A DNA stretch of 64,000 bases. Source: Welwitschia mirabilis (Eukaryota > Gnetophyta > Gnetopsida > Welwitschiales). The stretch spans positions 82,609,564 through 82,673,563 of the forward strand of contig JBOZIK010000001.1 of assembly GCA_051453625.1 (NCBI GenBank), written 5' to 3'. The translations under genes were made by a program, and so were the position numbers. How positions within the stretch are numbered: the stretch's first letter is position 1; every line of letters starts with the position of its first letter. This document shows positions 10,097 through 23,363 of this stretch, one piece after another. The notes under the pieces are model-generated. The model did not search any database. It worked only from the letters and a program-made list of their open reading frames with translations, and was not told the DNA's origin.

Positions 10097-12384
10097 CAGT
10101 AATCTAAGGTTGTTTGCTAATGACGAGAAATGTAATCTACTACTATCAATAATAAAGTTTTATTCTCTTTAAATTATTCCTTGTTATTCCTATGGATCGT
10201 AGAATATTATTTTAAATATTCCTTTTTATGCAAAGTAATTTTGAATTAATAAAATGGGACATTACAAATCTTATAGAAAAAAATACATCAAACACACATG
10301 CTAATAGATATATTACATTGAATTGGTTTTGAAATGAATACATTAAACTAAGAGGAAAATGGAAATTTAACTTTTAAAATTAAATGAATGCAAATATTTT
10401 CTTGAAGTGCATTTTATGATAAATTAAAAAGAAGAGAAAAGAAATCACCTATAGATTTTAATGTAATAAATGATAAATTTAATTCATCCTCTTTTGTTTC
10501 TTAATGATCTATCCTTCTTTATATTTTTTATCTACCTTTGTCTTATCTCTATGTTTCACTGATTTCAAATGCCTTTCTTCACCACTAGTTTTATGGTCTT
10601 TCCTATTTGTTTCTACTTAGAAAGCTCCTCTTACTTTCCTTTGTGATGCAATCTTTACTACATCATACTTCTATGTTACAATTCCACTTGTTAACCTCTA
10701 TGCTATCTTAGCTGATGAATTATTGTTGGTGTCCTCCCTTAATCTTTAAAAGGCATCTTTATTTTTCTCCTTTTCTTTTTTCTTTCTTTTTCTTTTTTCT
10801 TTTTTTTTCTTTTTTTTTTCTGGTTCCTTTTCTTTACTATGTTTTTATATAGACATCCTTCTTAAATGATACATCTCTATATGCATTGATGTTGGAATTT
10901 AATTGATAACCTAGATTGCTCACATCATTCTAAGACATGTTAATATATCATCATGATGCATATTGTAGGCCTATTAATTTTTGATGGCCACATCAGTCAA
11001 AAACACCACTACTATTGATAATAATTTAATAAACAAGTCAAAACTACAAAGATGTCATGTCCTTCATTATGAAAGATGTTCATAATCCATAGACTCAAGT
11101 CCATCGGTGAATGCACTGTCACTATAAATGAAAAATAATTGATGCTTTTACAAAATTAATAGAATGCATATATTCCATATGCAATGATATAAATAATATT
11201 TACATCAAAAGAGTCATAGGAAAAAGAGCTTCATTCTACTTTAGTAATGTAGAGATGATAATACATGTAATCTTCTACATCGCACTCAGGATCATTGAAC
11301 TCAGAGAGGAGGGGTAAACAAGTTCTACTAAATAAAATCTTATTAATAATAAATTAAAAAAATAGTATAATAGACTACTTAATGAGATACTATACTTCCC
11401 CAACTTAGGTATTTTCACACATAGAGGGTAGCTTTCTTTCATGCATATGGATATTCTTAGCTTATAAAGAATATTGGTTTAGACATACTACCAATGTTAC
11501 ATACAAATAAAAGTCCCTTGGCAAGGAAATAGTCTCTTGTCCTTGGGGATAACCATAATAAAATACCAAAAATATGTACCTATGCATAATCACAAGGTGA
11601 TATTATCCTTATAAGGTAGTAATCTCTTCCCCTCAAGGAAAATGAATAATGTAATAGCACAGGTACTCATAGGTACTCACAAAGTAACTCATACAAGGGT
11701 TACCTTATAAAGAGGAATCCTAGTAAGGATTCTTGAATTTTATAATACAAGAATAATTTAATAATAAGATAATCCAACAATGTAAGATCTAACAAATAAA
11801 CTACAATAACATACATAAATGATGTTCCATGAAATAGATCTTGAGTTCCTTCTTATTTTTGTTGTTACGAGTGCTAAATAATGATGTAATGATGTAGGAT
11901 TTAAAGAGTAAATGATATAGTCATTGAAAGTTTCTTATAAATAATAGCTTGATCCTTCATAATAGTCATAATCAATCATGTGCTTGTTTCATTTGTTTTA
12001 TAATTGTTCATTACTTAATATGTTTTTCAAATTGTTCTTTTCCATCATTTAAAGAATTTATTGCAATTTGAATTGGTAGATTTAACTATTTAAACTCTAT
12101 AATATCATGTAATGAATAGGAATGGTAATGCGTTAGGCACTCATCCTCTTTTTATTTGATATGAATGTTTACCAAAGACATCATTAAAATTTTAGATTTC
12201 TACTAATAGTTAGACATTTCCTCCATGATATATATCTTTAATTAGGTTGCCAAAAAATTAGAGGTACTTGCATTCTATAATCTTTGACTCTTTATGATTA
12301 TGAATTTATGATGCAAATATTGATAGCTTCATTTGAAAGTAAAATCTATATTAAAGAACAAATTGACCCTCTTACCTATTCCAG
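10097..12384. other. unassigned AT-rich sequence
   Basis: About 2.3 kb in which I recognise no protein domain or RNA gene. Short GATGT motifs and an A/T-rich background suggest decayed retrotransposon non-coding sequence. A hairpin GAATCCT-AGTA-AGGATTC lies near 11722-11739. GGGACATTACA near 10257-10267 resembles the end of a gypsy LTR, but no partner boundary was found. Confidence 0.35.
10755..10860. repeat. polypyrimidine (CTTTTT) low-complexity tract
   Basis: Nearly pure pyrimidine sequence made of CTTTTT, CTTTCTTTTT and longer T runs. On the reverse strand it is a purine tract of the kind found near 3' LTRs, but there is no LTR boundary next to it. Confidence 0.75.
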
Positions 12385-12615
12385 TTCAGTGTGGACATCT
12401 TCAAATGTATGAGCATTTTCATCTGTGTTAGATCCATCTTTTAGTATAGTTATCTTCATTGAAATAGTTATCTTTCTCTTGTAAACTAAAACTTAGTTCA
12501 TCATAGACATCTTTAAGCTATAGATGTCTTCACTATAGATGTCCTTAAATTGTAAATGTCTTTTCATATACGTCTTCCATTCTATAGACATCTTTAGACA
12601 ACTAATTTGTATTTT
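12385..12615 (+). repeat. array of GACATCTTT / GATGTCTTC motifs
   Basis: At least eight copies of a short motif close to AGACATCTTTAA or its complement-like form TAGATGTCTTC occur within 230 bases, at irregular spacing of 20 to 40 bases. The same motif family forms a second array at 26515-26975 beside a reverse copia pol remnant. The two arrays may therefore be the non-coding end or LTR of related copia elements. Confidence 0.6.
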
Positions 12616-14782
12616 CAAATTTGAGCTAACATCATCTTATTCTTATCATGATTTAGATTTTCTTTGCTTTCACCCATCCACATAAAGGCATAAAATATTT
12701 GATAGTGGAATCATCAAAACTAGATTTATGAATAATTGCTTTCTTTTTAATGATGCTCAAAACTTGGTAAATCTTATTACTATAATTACATTCAATTAAC
12801 TAATTTGATATATTCTTATTTAACATAGAAAAGCACATAATCATATTTTACAATAGTATTTAAAAATCATGACTTAAACCACTTGGATAAACATCTAAAG
12901 CATGGAGATTAAGAAAAGAACAAAGACATTATATTATTTCATTTAACAAAAATTAAGAATTAATCAAGTAAAATGTGCTCATAGTAGTGGATACTAATAA
13001 AATTAGAGCATAGCATTTAAAAGCATGATAATAATACATAATTAAAGCATGAAATTGTGTTAATAGATAAAGATTATAACATGTACTATGGATAATGATA
13101 AAAAAATAACAAATAATAAGAATAATATATGCCAAATAATTAAGAATGATCATCAATGAATAATAATATCACTCAGGAAATCCAATCCATCATTTCATAA
13201 TTAATTCCTACATGCTTAACATGATGTTCATGCTACAACTAATTTGTCTAACTAATTTAGCAAATAAATGGGAGCTAATTGATAAGAGTAAAGTCATTAT
13301 TATAATGTGTAACTTGACTTTCTTTATCATTGTCATTACTACTATCGTGGGTAGGGAAGATTTGAATGGTATAAGATGAGGAGGATGTGATTGTTGACAT
13401 ATGGCACTTATTGAAAGGATGCTGATAGGTCTTATAGGAGATCTCATATTCATTTCTCCTTACATGTTAGTACATTTGAGGAGTGATGGATGTCTTAAAT
13501 ATGCTATTAATGGTAGATTTGGTAAAGGATGATGGTATTGTGACAAGTGGTAATACATGAATAGGCTGAATGTAAGATGGTAGTGATGAAGATGGCATCC
13601 ATAGTGGAGGTAACAATGTTGTGCATGGTAGTGATGAGGGATAAGAGAGTAATGAGTGTTGAACTCATAGCTTATGACATGGCCTATAAAACATATGAGG
13701 ATAAATATATGAGTTTTCTAAATCTATTTCTAGTTGCCTTTACAATGGACTTAAAGCATATTGATTCTCTAGAAACCATTCTTATGTGGAATATTAAAAC
13801 TCCTCATGAACCTATATGGCATCTCAAGATGACTCTATGAAATCATTATTCATTGCTCTTTTTGAGTCATAACCAATTCCCTATGGTACTGGAGGTATCT
13901 CTTCTTCTATTTCATCCTCTGAATCTATCCATGTAAAAGCCCTTATGAATTTCCAAATTTATGCTAGTGCTTCATCTTCATTAGTTGTGAACTTGTGCTT
14001 TTTCAATCTTAGTAGATTATAGTTAATTTTACTAATCATATTTGTAATTAATTTTAACCTCTTATTTATGGATAAAAAATTGTGTGTAGCTATGGAGTAA
14101 GATCTCTAAAACTAAAATGGCCTTCTACTTATCCCTATACATAGTGGCACTAGAATTCATCATTTTTTATTAAATCTAGTTAGAGATTTCTTTAAATGAA
14201 TAATATTTACCTATGGATTTGATATGTTTGTAATGTTGATTATCAAGCTAAGTAAATAAGGATTACCTAGAAGCTAACCCTTGAAAAACAAAGTAATGAT
14301 TTCCATGTGCAAAATACATTATAAATCTATCTCTTAACTAGTAAGTAAATCGAATACAATGAACATCTACAAAGGTTTATAGTAGCTATAACTACCACTT
14401 TTGACTAGAATGTTACAAAATGTAATTAAATTAAGTATATAGGCATCAAGAATCATGTGTTTACACTATATAATTTAAACAAAATTCATCCTAGAGTGTT
14501 CAAAGAAAATGTTTCTCATAGATGTTAATGATAAACTGATAGCACATGAACTAAACATTTTATTAAATAAATGAACATACATCTGAGGTAGCTTGAAATT
14601 ATCAATGGTAAGTATTGAACTGATAAAAATAGGAGTAAGCTATAATGAAGTATGCCTAACCTCCATTTAGAAAGCCCTTATGCTATTATCTATATCATGA
14701 ATGTTATCATAAAATTCTCTTATAACTAGATCTAGTATGTTCTTATCTGACTATATAATCATATCCCATCTAAGCCTAGAAA
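12616..14782. other. unassigned AT-rich sequence with weak open frames
   Basis: No domain was recognised. Between 13208 and 13840 two open frames of about 80 codons lie on opposite strands. Their residues are biased (Met, Val and Ile rich) because the DNA is built from ATGGTAGTGATG and AATGAT-like words, so they are not called as genes. The sequence ends at the target site of the giant-LTR element. Confidence 0.35.
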
Positions 14783-14787
14783 TGTAA
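14783..14787. repeat. left target-site duplication TGTAA
   Basis: The five bases immediately left of the TGTCAC start of the left giant LTR are TGTAA. They are identical to the five bases immediately after the right LTR (26218-26222). Five-base duplications are standard for LTR retrotransposon integration. Confidence 0.85.
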
Positions 14788-17700
14788 TGTCACTTCTAAA
14801 TTTTACCCCAAGGTTAGAAAACATTTTTACTCAATTAATTAATGAATTTAAAATTTAAAAATTAATAATAATAAATAGTCTAAGTTCTAATTTATTTAGA
14901 AATAATGATTTTGAGATAAAAGTAATAGTTAAACTAGGTATTATATGATTATTTATTTTAGACTTTATTGAGATAAAAGTAATAGTTATTTCTTTTAGTT
15001 GATTAATTGAAAAATTGAGTTAATTATGGAATTTACTATTTCTTATGCATGCTTATCTATTAATGCAATCTGACATTGGATTATTTGATATATCTTGAAA
15101 GTTATCTACAGTATGATACGAATATTCCTCTTAGTTATGTTTTATTTATGTAGTACTGGTGATGTGTGATTTAAAGTAAATGTTCATGTTATTTTATCTC
15201 ATGAAATTTAATTTAATTAATAGGTATTATTATAATATTATTTACACCCAATGACCAGATAGCAAAAAGAAGGATTAATGGATCCTAAACATCTTGTAAA
15301 ACTCTAAATCCTACTATCAGTCTTACTATTAGTTTTTTGTCATAACTTCTTGAATTAACCATGTTATTAGAGTCATACCTTATGAATTAATCATGTGGAG
15401 CTTCAATCAATAGGAGTACTTTGGATTTTTACTAAGAGCAAGTATGGTTTATAACCCTATTTTTAAATACTTGCATGCCTTGATTAAAATATCTTTTCTT
15501 TGTATTTCATAACTTTGAAATGAATGCAATATGTCTTGTTTGCCATGTGTGTTCTAATTTTTCCATGTAATCTCCTAGTATTTGACCAGTATCTTGTATG
15601 AATATTTCGAAGGCTATAGACTCTAATGTATGTAAACCTTATGAAACTTAACTGATCTTATTGTCAACTGTTGTAATTGAGTCTTTCTTGACTAGTCCTT
15701 TTGTGAGCCTTGCACTAGAGTATTGTTGTTAACTATTCACCTTATAAAATATAATATTGACCAAAGTAACTACTTGTATATACTTCAAAGAGTGTAACTC
15801 TCCATTGGGAATCTCAATGCATTAGGATCACACTACTAGGGCAAAAAGGAAAGATATGTATACAATTATATGATTAATACCCCTTTCTAGCAAGGTGCAT
15901 TTGGATTATCAAAATATGTGATATGGATAACTATAAAGAAGTTAACATAAACCAATAAAAGGTTTTGGTCATGTCTTTTTGATGTGTAACCCTTTACCTT
16001 ATTTGGAATCCTTCTCTTACAACCTATTTCTTGTCATTGACCATACTAGAAACTATAGTGGTATACAGTTCTCACACCACTTATGCTTATGAAAGAATGA
16101 ATGCAACTGAGGATGCAAGAAAGAGGTAGTGATTGTTATTTGAATGTCATCGATGCATTTACTTTAGTTATCATGTAGACAATTATATGTATATTTTATA
16201 CTTTAATTATTACTTGCATATTTATGAAATGTACTCAAGAGGTAAGATAGTAAACTTTAGTTATTATGTTTTAGTTCTATATAATAAAGAACTTCTTATT
16301 TTCCTTGTAAATTTTAACTATTTGAGAGCATTTTATTGATCTATCATTCTTCTTGGAGATTATGTGTTTTGCTTCAATTAACTATAGTAATTTACTCAGT
16401 GCGATGTAGACAATTTATTATGCTAGATCATTGTTAAATATTAGTAAATATTATATATTTCTTAAGTTTACTGAAATGTATAAGATAAGGTTTATCATTT
16501 ACTTCTTGTTGAAAAGTCATTCTTGAAAAATATAAATATATGTTTACATATATGTCCTTAAATCCTTTTGGTGCCTACATCAAGATATGAATAGCTTATG
16601 CTCAGCAATATAGTAGTCAACATATAGTCTCAAGAACTCCATTTTAACATGAGTTTTCTTTAGGAATTAAATCATACAACTAAATGCATTAATGCACATT
16701 GGTGTAGGGTTTATTTTATTCACCTACTAAAGTTGAGATCATAAGAATAAACACCTAACTAGAGCACAATCCTAAAATTGATTTTATGCAAATCATGTTA
16801 AATGCCTTAAGACATATAAGTCATATTTTTCCTTTTACCAATACTAGAGGGCCAATCACCACCCACTCCTCTCCTTTCCTTTAAAGTAAAATTTGGGGAA
16901 AATGCTATAATAATAAAATACAATTGAAATAGCATATTAGAAGCCATAAAAATTGTAAAAAAATCATAACCACAAATCCTTCATCTAATGCCTTAATGTT
17001 AAGCTCCCATGATATATTTCTTGAAAGAAAAGGGTCTATTCATGTATTCTCTTAACAGCCAATTTGTCATATGTTGGTAAATCCTACAACTAACTGAGAG
17101 GAAATTATGACATGAGATGTTTATAACATTTGCAATTTGTAGCCATGTGAAGAAGCAAGCTAGTTTATGAATGATTCCTTACATCACAAATGCCTTTTGT
17201 AGCAACTCTTACATTTGCATCACCCCTATTATGAGATTTACCATTTTATTTCATAGATGCCCTATTACCTTTTTATCCTTACTTGTCATTTTATTTGTTA
17301 ATTCGCATAGCTAGAACAAGAAAATTCTTTTAACTAAATTATAGGAAAAAAACAGTATCTCAATTTATCCATTAAATTTTCAACTGGTTTGTTTAAAATT
17401 AGTCAAATGTTAATGCGGTGCCTTTTCCTACATCTCGTGTCTTCTTTTCTGTTATGTGTTTGGCTTCTTTATTCATTCACTTGTTTCTCCTCTCCTATGC
17501 CTGACTATGCTCCTCCCTGTTTTTGCTCTGCATCAGCTTACTCTCTCCCTGCTACTTCTCTATTACCCGCATGCCTCTCTGTTTAGCATCTCTTTCATTT
17601 GTGCCCTTTACCTCCTCCTCATGCTATGAACTACACCTATGTGTCCTTGTTTTTCTTATACCTATATCCTCTTCTTCTTCCTCTGTGTTCTAGTCATTGC

Positions 17701-18102
17701 GCATGATCCTCCTTCATGCATCGTCATCAGCATTCCATCACCTGCCCTGTGCCATTAGTGTGCTCTCTGTTTGTAATCTTCCATGTGTCTATTTTCTCTG
17801 CCTATGTTGTTCCTTATTCTGTTTTTCCACCCTTTCATTACTACCCTTATATTCTCTAGTCTTTGCATCTATATCATCTCGCACCCTGTAACTCACCGTA
17901 CACCTCATCATACCTACATGTACAAATCTATCCCATATGTACTTCTTCATTCTATTTTTACTCTGCTAACTACACACCATTGCCCTTCTATTATGCTTTG
18001 GTTGCTCTTGGGCCATCACAATAATGAGCGACATGGTTGTTATACCTTCTCAACATGATTGACTATGTTCCATGTTTAGCTTAATTAGCCTACACATGAG
18101 GG

Positions 18103-18168
18103 GACATGTAAAAAATATAAGTGGGTGTTATCCCATAATGGAAAATATAACTGGGTGCTATCCCAAAC
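18103..18168 (+). repeat. 30-base tandem duplication inside the TRIM-like LTR
   Basis: AAAATATAAGTGGGTGTTAT with the following CCCATAATGG is immediately repeated as a diverged copy (AAAATATAACTGGGTGCTAT). The second LTR has the same arrangement near 18420-18480. The duplication therefore existed before the element inserted. Confidence 0.75.
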
Positions 18169-18295
18169 TAATAAAATAAAAGGCCTTAAGAATGCATATA
18201 AAGCTAGTAAGTTACTCCACCCATTGCCAATTGGTTTTGGGTTGGAATATCACTTGGGTTTATATGTGCTCAGGCCCAATTATGAAATTCTATCA

Positions 18296-18307
18296 TGGTA
18301 TCAGAGT
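18296..18307 (+). promoter_or_regulatory. primer-binding site of the nested TRIM-like element
   Basis: TGGTATCAGAGT directly follows the CA end of the first small LTR. It matches the TGGTATCAGAGC primer site complementary to initiator tRNA-Met in 11 of 12 positions. Confidence 0.85.
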
Positions 18308-19484
18308 AGGTTGCTCTTGGGCCATTGCAATAATGAGCGGCATGGTCATTATACCTCCTTGACATAATTAACTGTGTCTCGTGTTTAGCTTGATTAGCCT
18401 ACATGTGAGGGGGCATGTGAAAAATATAAGTAAGTATTATCCCATAGTGGAAAATATAAGTGGGTGTTGTTCCACATTGATAAAATAAAAGGCCTTGAGC
18501 ATGCATATAAAGCTAGTAAGTTACTCCACCCATTTCTAATTAGTTTTGGATTGGAACCTCACTTGAGTTTATATATGCTCAGGTCCAATTATGAAATTCT
18601 ATCAACTTCCCTACACTAACCGTTTCTTCTTGCCATTTGCACTTATATCATGGACCTCCTTGTTTTCGTGCTTTGCCACCTCTTAGACTTCACTCTTCCA
18701 CCTTCATGACTGTTACTACCTTTCACTGCATTTTCTCTACCACTGCATGCACACTACTCTATGATACCTAATACCCTTTCTGCTACACACCCTTGCCAAT
18801 AAACTTGTCATTTTATCTTCACACCTTTGTTTCATCCACCTCTATTGTGTCTAGTTACACATCCTGCGGGCAATAGGGTGATCTTCTTTATGAGCCCTTC
18901 TCATGTTGGTGTGCTTAAGAGATCCTAGATGTACTGCTTATCATCTTCTTATAATGTACCCTTCTATTGCCACTTACTAATCACACCTTGCATCTAGTTG
19001 CCATAGTTGTTACAACCCTAATCTATACATGTGCCATTTCTGTGCTTTTTTTTGCCTTGCATTGCTCTTTTCCCCATGTTACTTACTTTCTCTATTGACC
19101 ATGCTCTTGTCAATATCTCTTCTGCTGTACTTCTCATGCTTGATGCATTTTAGCATTACATTATATGAGTCCCCTACTCTGCCTGCTAGCACCTTTACAA
19201 TCTACGTGTCGCCTGTCGTTTCCTGCTTGCTCCTGCACATCTTCCCTACCTATGCATTCCTTCTAGCCTACTACAATATTCCCATCACTAGAAAGAAATA
19301 AATGGGCATAGTTTCCTCATTATACTTGATCGATAAGTTAGCAAGACTACTTGTTTTATGTTGGTTAGAATACTTAAATAACATTAATCTAACATTTATT
19401 TTCCCACTTACGATGATGATAAAGTTATTGCTTAAGTGTATTTATAATTAAACAAGCTTGGCATAAAATTTTAGATGTTACATT

Positions 19485-19496
19485 TTGTATCAAATC
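19485..19496 (+). promoter_or_regulatory. primer-binding site of the LARD-like element
   Basis: TTGTATCAAATC lies two bases after the left LTR end and matches TGGTATCAGAGC in 9 of 12 positions. The following CATAGG continues the usual Ty3/gypsy context (ATAGG after the primer site). All three mismatches replace G. Confidence 0.75.
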
Positions 19497-19518
19497 ATAG
19501 GCTTTGATTTCCTTAGGG

Positions 19519-19734
19519 AAAGGATTTAACTTAGTTGTTATAAACTTTAACATTAACCTTAGTTGTCAAGATCATCTTTTTTCCTATTTTATATTCTTAC
19601 CTCTCCAGGAAAATAATCATTTAGGTAAAGGATTTAACTTAGTTATTATAAACTTTAACTTTAACCTCAAGTATTGAGATCATCTTCTTTTCCTATTTTA
19701 TATTCTTACCTCTCCAGGAAAACAACCACAAGCT
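19519..19734 (+). repeat. 108-base tandem duplication in the internal domain
   Basis: A block starting AAAGGATTTAACTTAGTT at 19519 is repeated from 19627. Both copies contain the text GATCATCTT and TTATATTCTTACCTCTCCAG. The copies differ by only a few bases, so the duplication is younger than, or conserved better than, the LTR divergence. Confidence 0.85.
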
Positions 19735-22700
19735 TGAGATTTAGGTCTGTATCCCTTAATGAAGTAGAAAGTAATACGATCTTGTGCTCAGTTAGAATAG
19801 TAATTCAATACACTCTTGTTTGCTCAAGAAAACCTCTAGGCAAAGAAGATTTATGCATGTTTTGCAATGCAATCTCTCATAATAAATTAAGAACATAAGC
19901 ATATTCAGTACTTAACTATAAGACCAAATCTAAATTAGAGTATTATGGAAGATAAATGGTTCCCCTTTTCTTCCCCTTTCTATTATTTAAATTATCTAGT
20001 TAGTGTTTATGCTAGAATCATCTTGCTTTTCTTTGGAATGTTAAACCTTTCCTATAACTTCTAAAAAATCTTAAGGAATTCAAAATTTGCATGGTCTAGT
20101 TGTTGATGTTATATCCTTTTAAATATATATCTAATGACTGAAGCAAGATTTTGTTTAAGTATGATGGTATTCGTCATCTTATGTATGAAACCAATCATGA
20201 GTTTTTCCTTAAGATCTAGTTATTTGATTTAGATAATTATATGATATAGTAATTTAAGTAGGCATAAGAACCAATGTAAAATATAGTAGACTATAGCCTA
20301 ATTGGCTAAAATAAAAAAAAAAGAATTAGATGTGTAGGAAAGATAGAAATTAGAAAGAATTTAGAATATTAATTGAAGGGCTTGAACATCTAGTTAAAAA
20401 GTTTAAGAGGTATCTTGATGAAGGAAATAACTAAGATTCCATTAAAAATAATAGCATCTATATCATATTTCTTACTAATAACCCAAAGTATGATAGGCTT
20501 ATAGATCTTTTAGATAAGTCATTCATATTTGATGCATATTGATATCCCTATAATTTACTTTTTAACCAAGTTAGCACCATACATTTACCATGTCATCTCA
20601 CCTTTATTTACTAGTGTGCATTCATCTGGAACAAAACTACTTAATGTTACTTGGTACCTTAGGTAACATTTTTAGCACTAATGTCTTCCTCCATAACAAA
20701 CTAGCATCTTAACTTTATTCATTTAAAGGTGTTTTATGGAACTTATGAGTGCTAACAAAACTTGTAATAGTTTTGGTAATTTAATAAATGTAGCTTTGAT
20801 GAGTAATATTAGTTTGATGCTTAAGTTGAGTTCTCCCTTTTGTTCACTTAAATAAGAATGATGGAGATAAATAACCATAAGTAATAAACTTATAAGATAA
20901 TGAATAACAAAAATTCAAGAAAGCAATAATGATAACTATGATGGCATAATGGTTCCTTATGTGATAAAACTAGTTATAATGTGATAAAGAAATAAGTTAG
21001 AGGGGTATGTAGTAGTAAGAGAATTAATCATAACCTATGTCACTAGGTTACTCTGAAGCATAAAATTTTGGATAATGCAAGGTTATGTGAGAGATGGCAC
21101 AATAATCTAAAGGATGAAAGCAACTTACATTAAAATTTTATATAATCTTATGTATTACTTAAATGTTGTATGATTTTAAATTCTCTTCCTTGCATGGTCC
21201 TTATGATTTTCTTGTGTCTTCTATGGCTCTACTATTACCTTCACTTGAGTATGATTTCATTAGTACTTGTATGATTCTAAGTTCTTACACCCCTCTATGT
21301 TTAAAGAAACTTTTCTATTCTAAACTCTTATGATTTATTTGAATCTTCACATTTCTAAAGATGTCTAATTTATTTATAATTGATTAAGACTTTGCTATGA
21401 ACATCAATTGTAGTTGCAAAAATGTGTTTAACTTGTCTAATCTTTATTCTTAACTATATCAAGTTTGAGTCATGTCATGTATTTTACAAGGTTTTTGTAC
21501 ATCTCTTATGCCTTATACTTGCTATTCTTATATCATCTATGATCTCCTTACTTGCATTGCATTGTTAGAATAGTTGATAAAGTATCTTGATTTCTTATTC
21601 CATGAAATTATTTTCTTGTTGATGATCTAATCCTGATGCATCTTGGTTGTTTAACTGTTAGGTGCCTTTAAGAAAAGTAAAAGATACTTTAAATTAAGAT
21701 AAGATTAATCTTTCACATTATATCATAAATCTAAGACTAAGATGAATGATAGTTGAAGGAAAATGATCAAGTTATAAAAGGTTTTATGATTAGGCTAAGT
21801 AAAGAATTAAGTGACATGAAGGTTAATAAGTGAGATCTTATAACTAAAGCTTAGGATATTACTAAGTTTCCATGACGAAACCTATTAAGGGAAAGATATT
21901 TATCATGTCCATATTTTATCCTAAGATTAGAAAACTATTTTAGTCAATTAGATAGTAAATTTAAAATTGGAAAATGAATAATAATAAGGAGTCTAGTTTT
22001 TGATTTATTTATAACTAATGATTTTGAGATAAAAGTAGTAGTTAAACTAGGTATTATATGATTATTTATTTTAGACTTTATTAAAAGATTAACTTATAGT
22101 TATTTCTTTTAGTTAATTAATTGAAATATTGAGTAAATTATGGAATTCTCTATTTCTCATGCATGCTTATCTATTGATGTAGTATGACATTAGATTACTT
22201 GATTTATCTTGGAAGTTATTTGTAGCTTCATACACATATATGTTTCTCTCTATCATGTTTTATTTATGCAGTAGTGATGATATGTGATCTAAAGTAACTG
22301 TGCATGTTATTTTGTCTCATGTAGTTTAATTTAATTGACAAATATATTGTTATATTATTATTTATCCCCAGTGGCCAAACATGGAAAGGAAGGATTAAGG
22401 GATCCTAAACAGCTTGTAGAAACCTAAAACCTATTGTCAGTCTTACTGTTAGTTCTCTATTATAAATACTTAAATTACCCATGTTATTAGAGTCATATAT
22501 TAGGGTCATACTTTGTGACTTGATCATGTGAAGCTTGATTCAATAGGGGTAATTTGGATTTTTGCTAAGAGCAGGTGTGGTCCTTAATCCTCTTTTTAGA
22601 TACTTGTATGCCTTGATTGAAATCTCTTTCTTTTGTATTTTATAACTTTGAAATGAATGCAACATGCCTTGTTTGCCATGTATGTGCTAATGTTTTCATA

Positions 22701-23363
22701 TAATCTCATAGTCTTGTAGCAGCATCTTGTATGAGTCTTCTAGGAGGTTGTGAAGTCTAGTATGTGAAAACCTTATGAAACTTAAGTATCTTATTGTCAA
22801 CTATTATTATTGAGACTTTCTTGACTAGCCCTTTTATGAGCCTTGCACATGAATATCGTGGTTGACCATTGATTTTTGAGATATTAAATTATAAAATATA
22901 ATACTGAACAGGGTAACCACTTGTACAAACTTAAGAGAATGTAACTTTCTATTGGGAGTCCAAGGTATTGGGACTGGATTGCTAGGGCGAAAAGGGAAGA
23001 TATGTGCATAATTATATGATTAATACCCCCTCCTGGTAGGGTGCATTTGGATTACTGGAACATGTGATGTGGATAACTATAAAGAAGTTAATATAAACTA
23101 ATGGAAGGTCTTGATCATGTCTCCTTGATGTGTGACCCTTTACCTTGTTTGAAATCCTTCTCTTCTAACATATTCCTTATCGTAGGTCATACTGGAAACT
23201 ATAGTGGTATACAGTTTTAACGCCACTTATGCTTGTATAGGAATGAATACAAATGAGAATGCAGGAAAGAGCTAGTGGTTGTTATTTGGGTGTCATCCTT
23301 GTACATTTTATGCTTTAATCATTACTCACATATTTATCAGATGTACTCGAGAGATGAGATAGT

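Larger units (their letters stand above)
17999..18604 (+). mobile_element. nested TRIM-like element: LTR-PBS-LTR
   Basis: Two direct repeats of about 297 bases (17999-18295 and 18308-18604) are separated by only 12 bases, which carry a primer-binding site (TGGTATCAGAGT). Both repeats end TTCTATCA. Each contains the text TTGCTCTTGGGCCAT, GCATATAAAGCTAGTAAG and GCTCAGG(C/T)CCAATTATG. The right giant LTR has no such insertion: its matching site is GAAGCTTCTCTATGCC near 25168-25183. The flanks here are GCTTT on the left and ACTTC on the right, each one transition from GCTTC. The element is far smaller than usual TRIMs because no internal domain remains. Confidence 0.85.
14788..19482 (+). repeat. 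5' LTR of the LARD-like element
   Basis: About 4.7 kb including a nested 606-base insertion at 17999-18604; about 4.1 kb without it. Sequence blocks pair in order with the right LTR: 14924-14960 with 22025-22062, 15830-15900 with 22970-23040, 16560-16610 with 23765-23850, 17395-17590 with 24615-24800, 19300-19440 with 25860-26180. Relative to the right LTR, the C-rich part (17400-19270) has lost many CpG and CpNpG sites through C-to-T and G-to-A changes. Confidence 0.88.
19483..21905 (+). other. non-coding internal domain of the LARD-like element
   Basis: About 2.4 kb between the two giant LTRs. No gag, protease, reverse transcriptase, RNase H or integrase text could be found in any frame, only short biased open frames. 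A purine-rich stretch (AAGGGAAAGA, 21887-21896) lies 9 bases before the right LTR and is a weak polypurine-tract candidate. The expected role is limited to carrying primer site, packaging signal and polypurine tract for mobilisation by another element. Confidence 0.75.

Noticed and set aside
10240-10268. A gypsy LTR end (GGGACATTACA)
   Set aside because: No primer site follows and no matching LTR start or second copy was found in the window.
13208-13453. Small reverse-strand protein gene
   Set aside because: Composition is biased, there is no recognisable domain, and the frame overlaps equally open forward frames.
17999-18604. Cassandra-type TRIM carrying 5S rRNA promoter sequence
   Set aside because: No 5S rRNA-like box A or box C sequence was seen in the LTRs.
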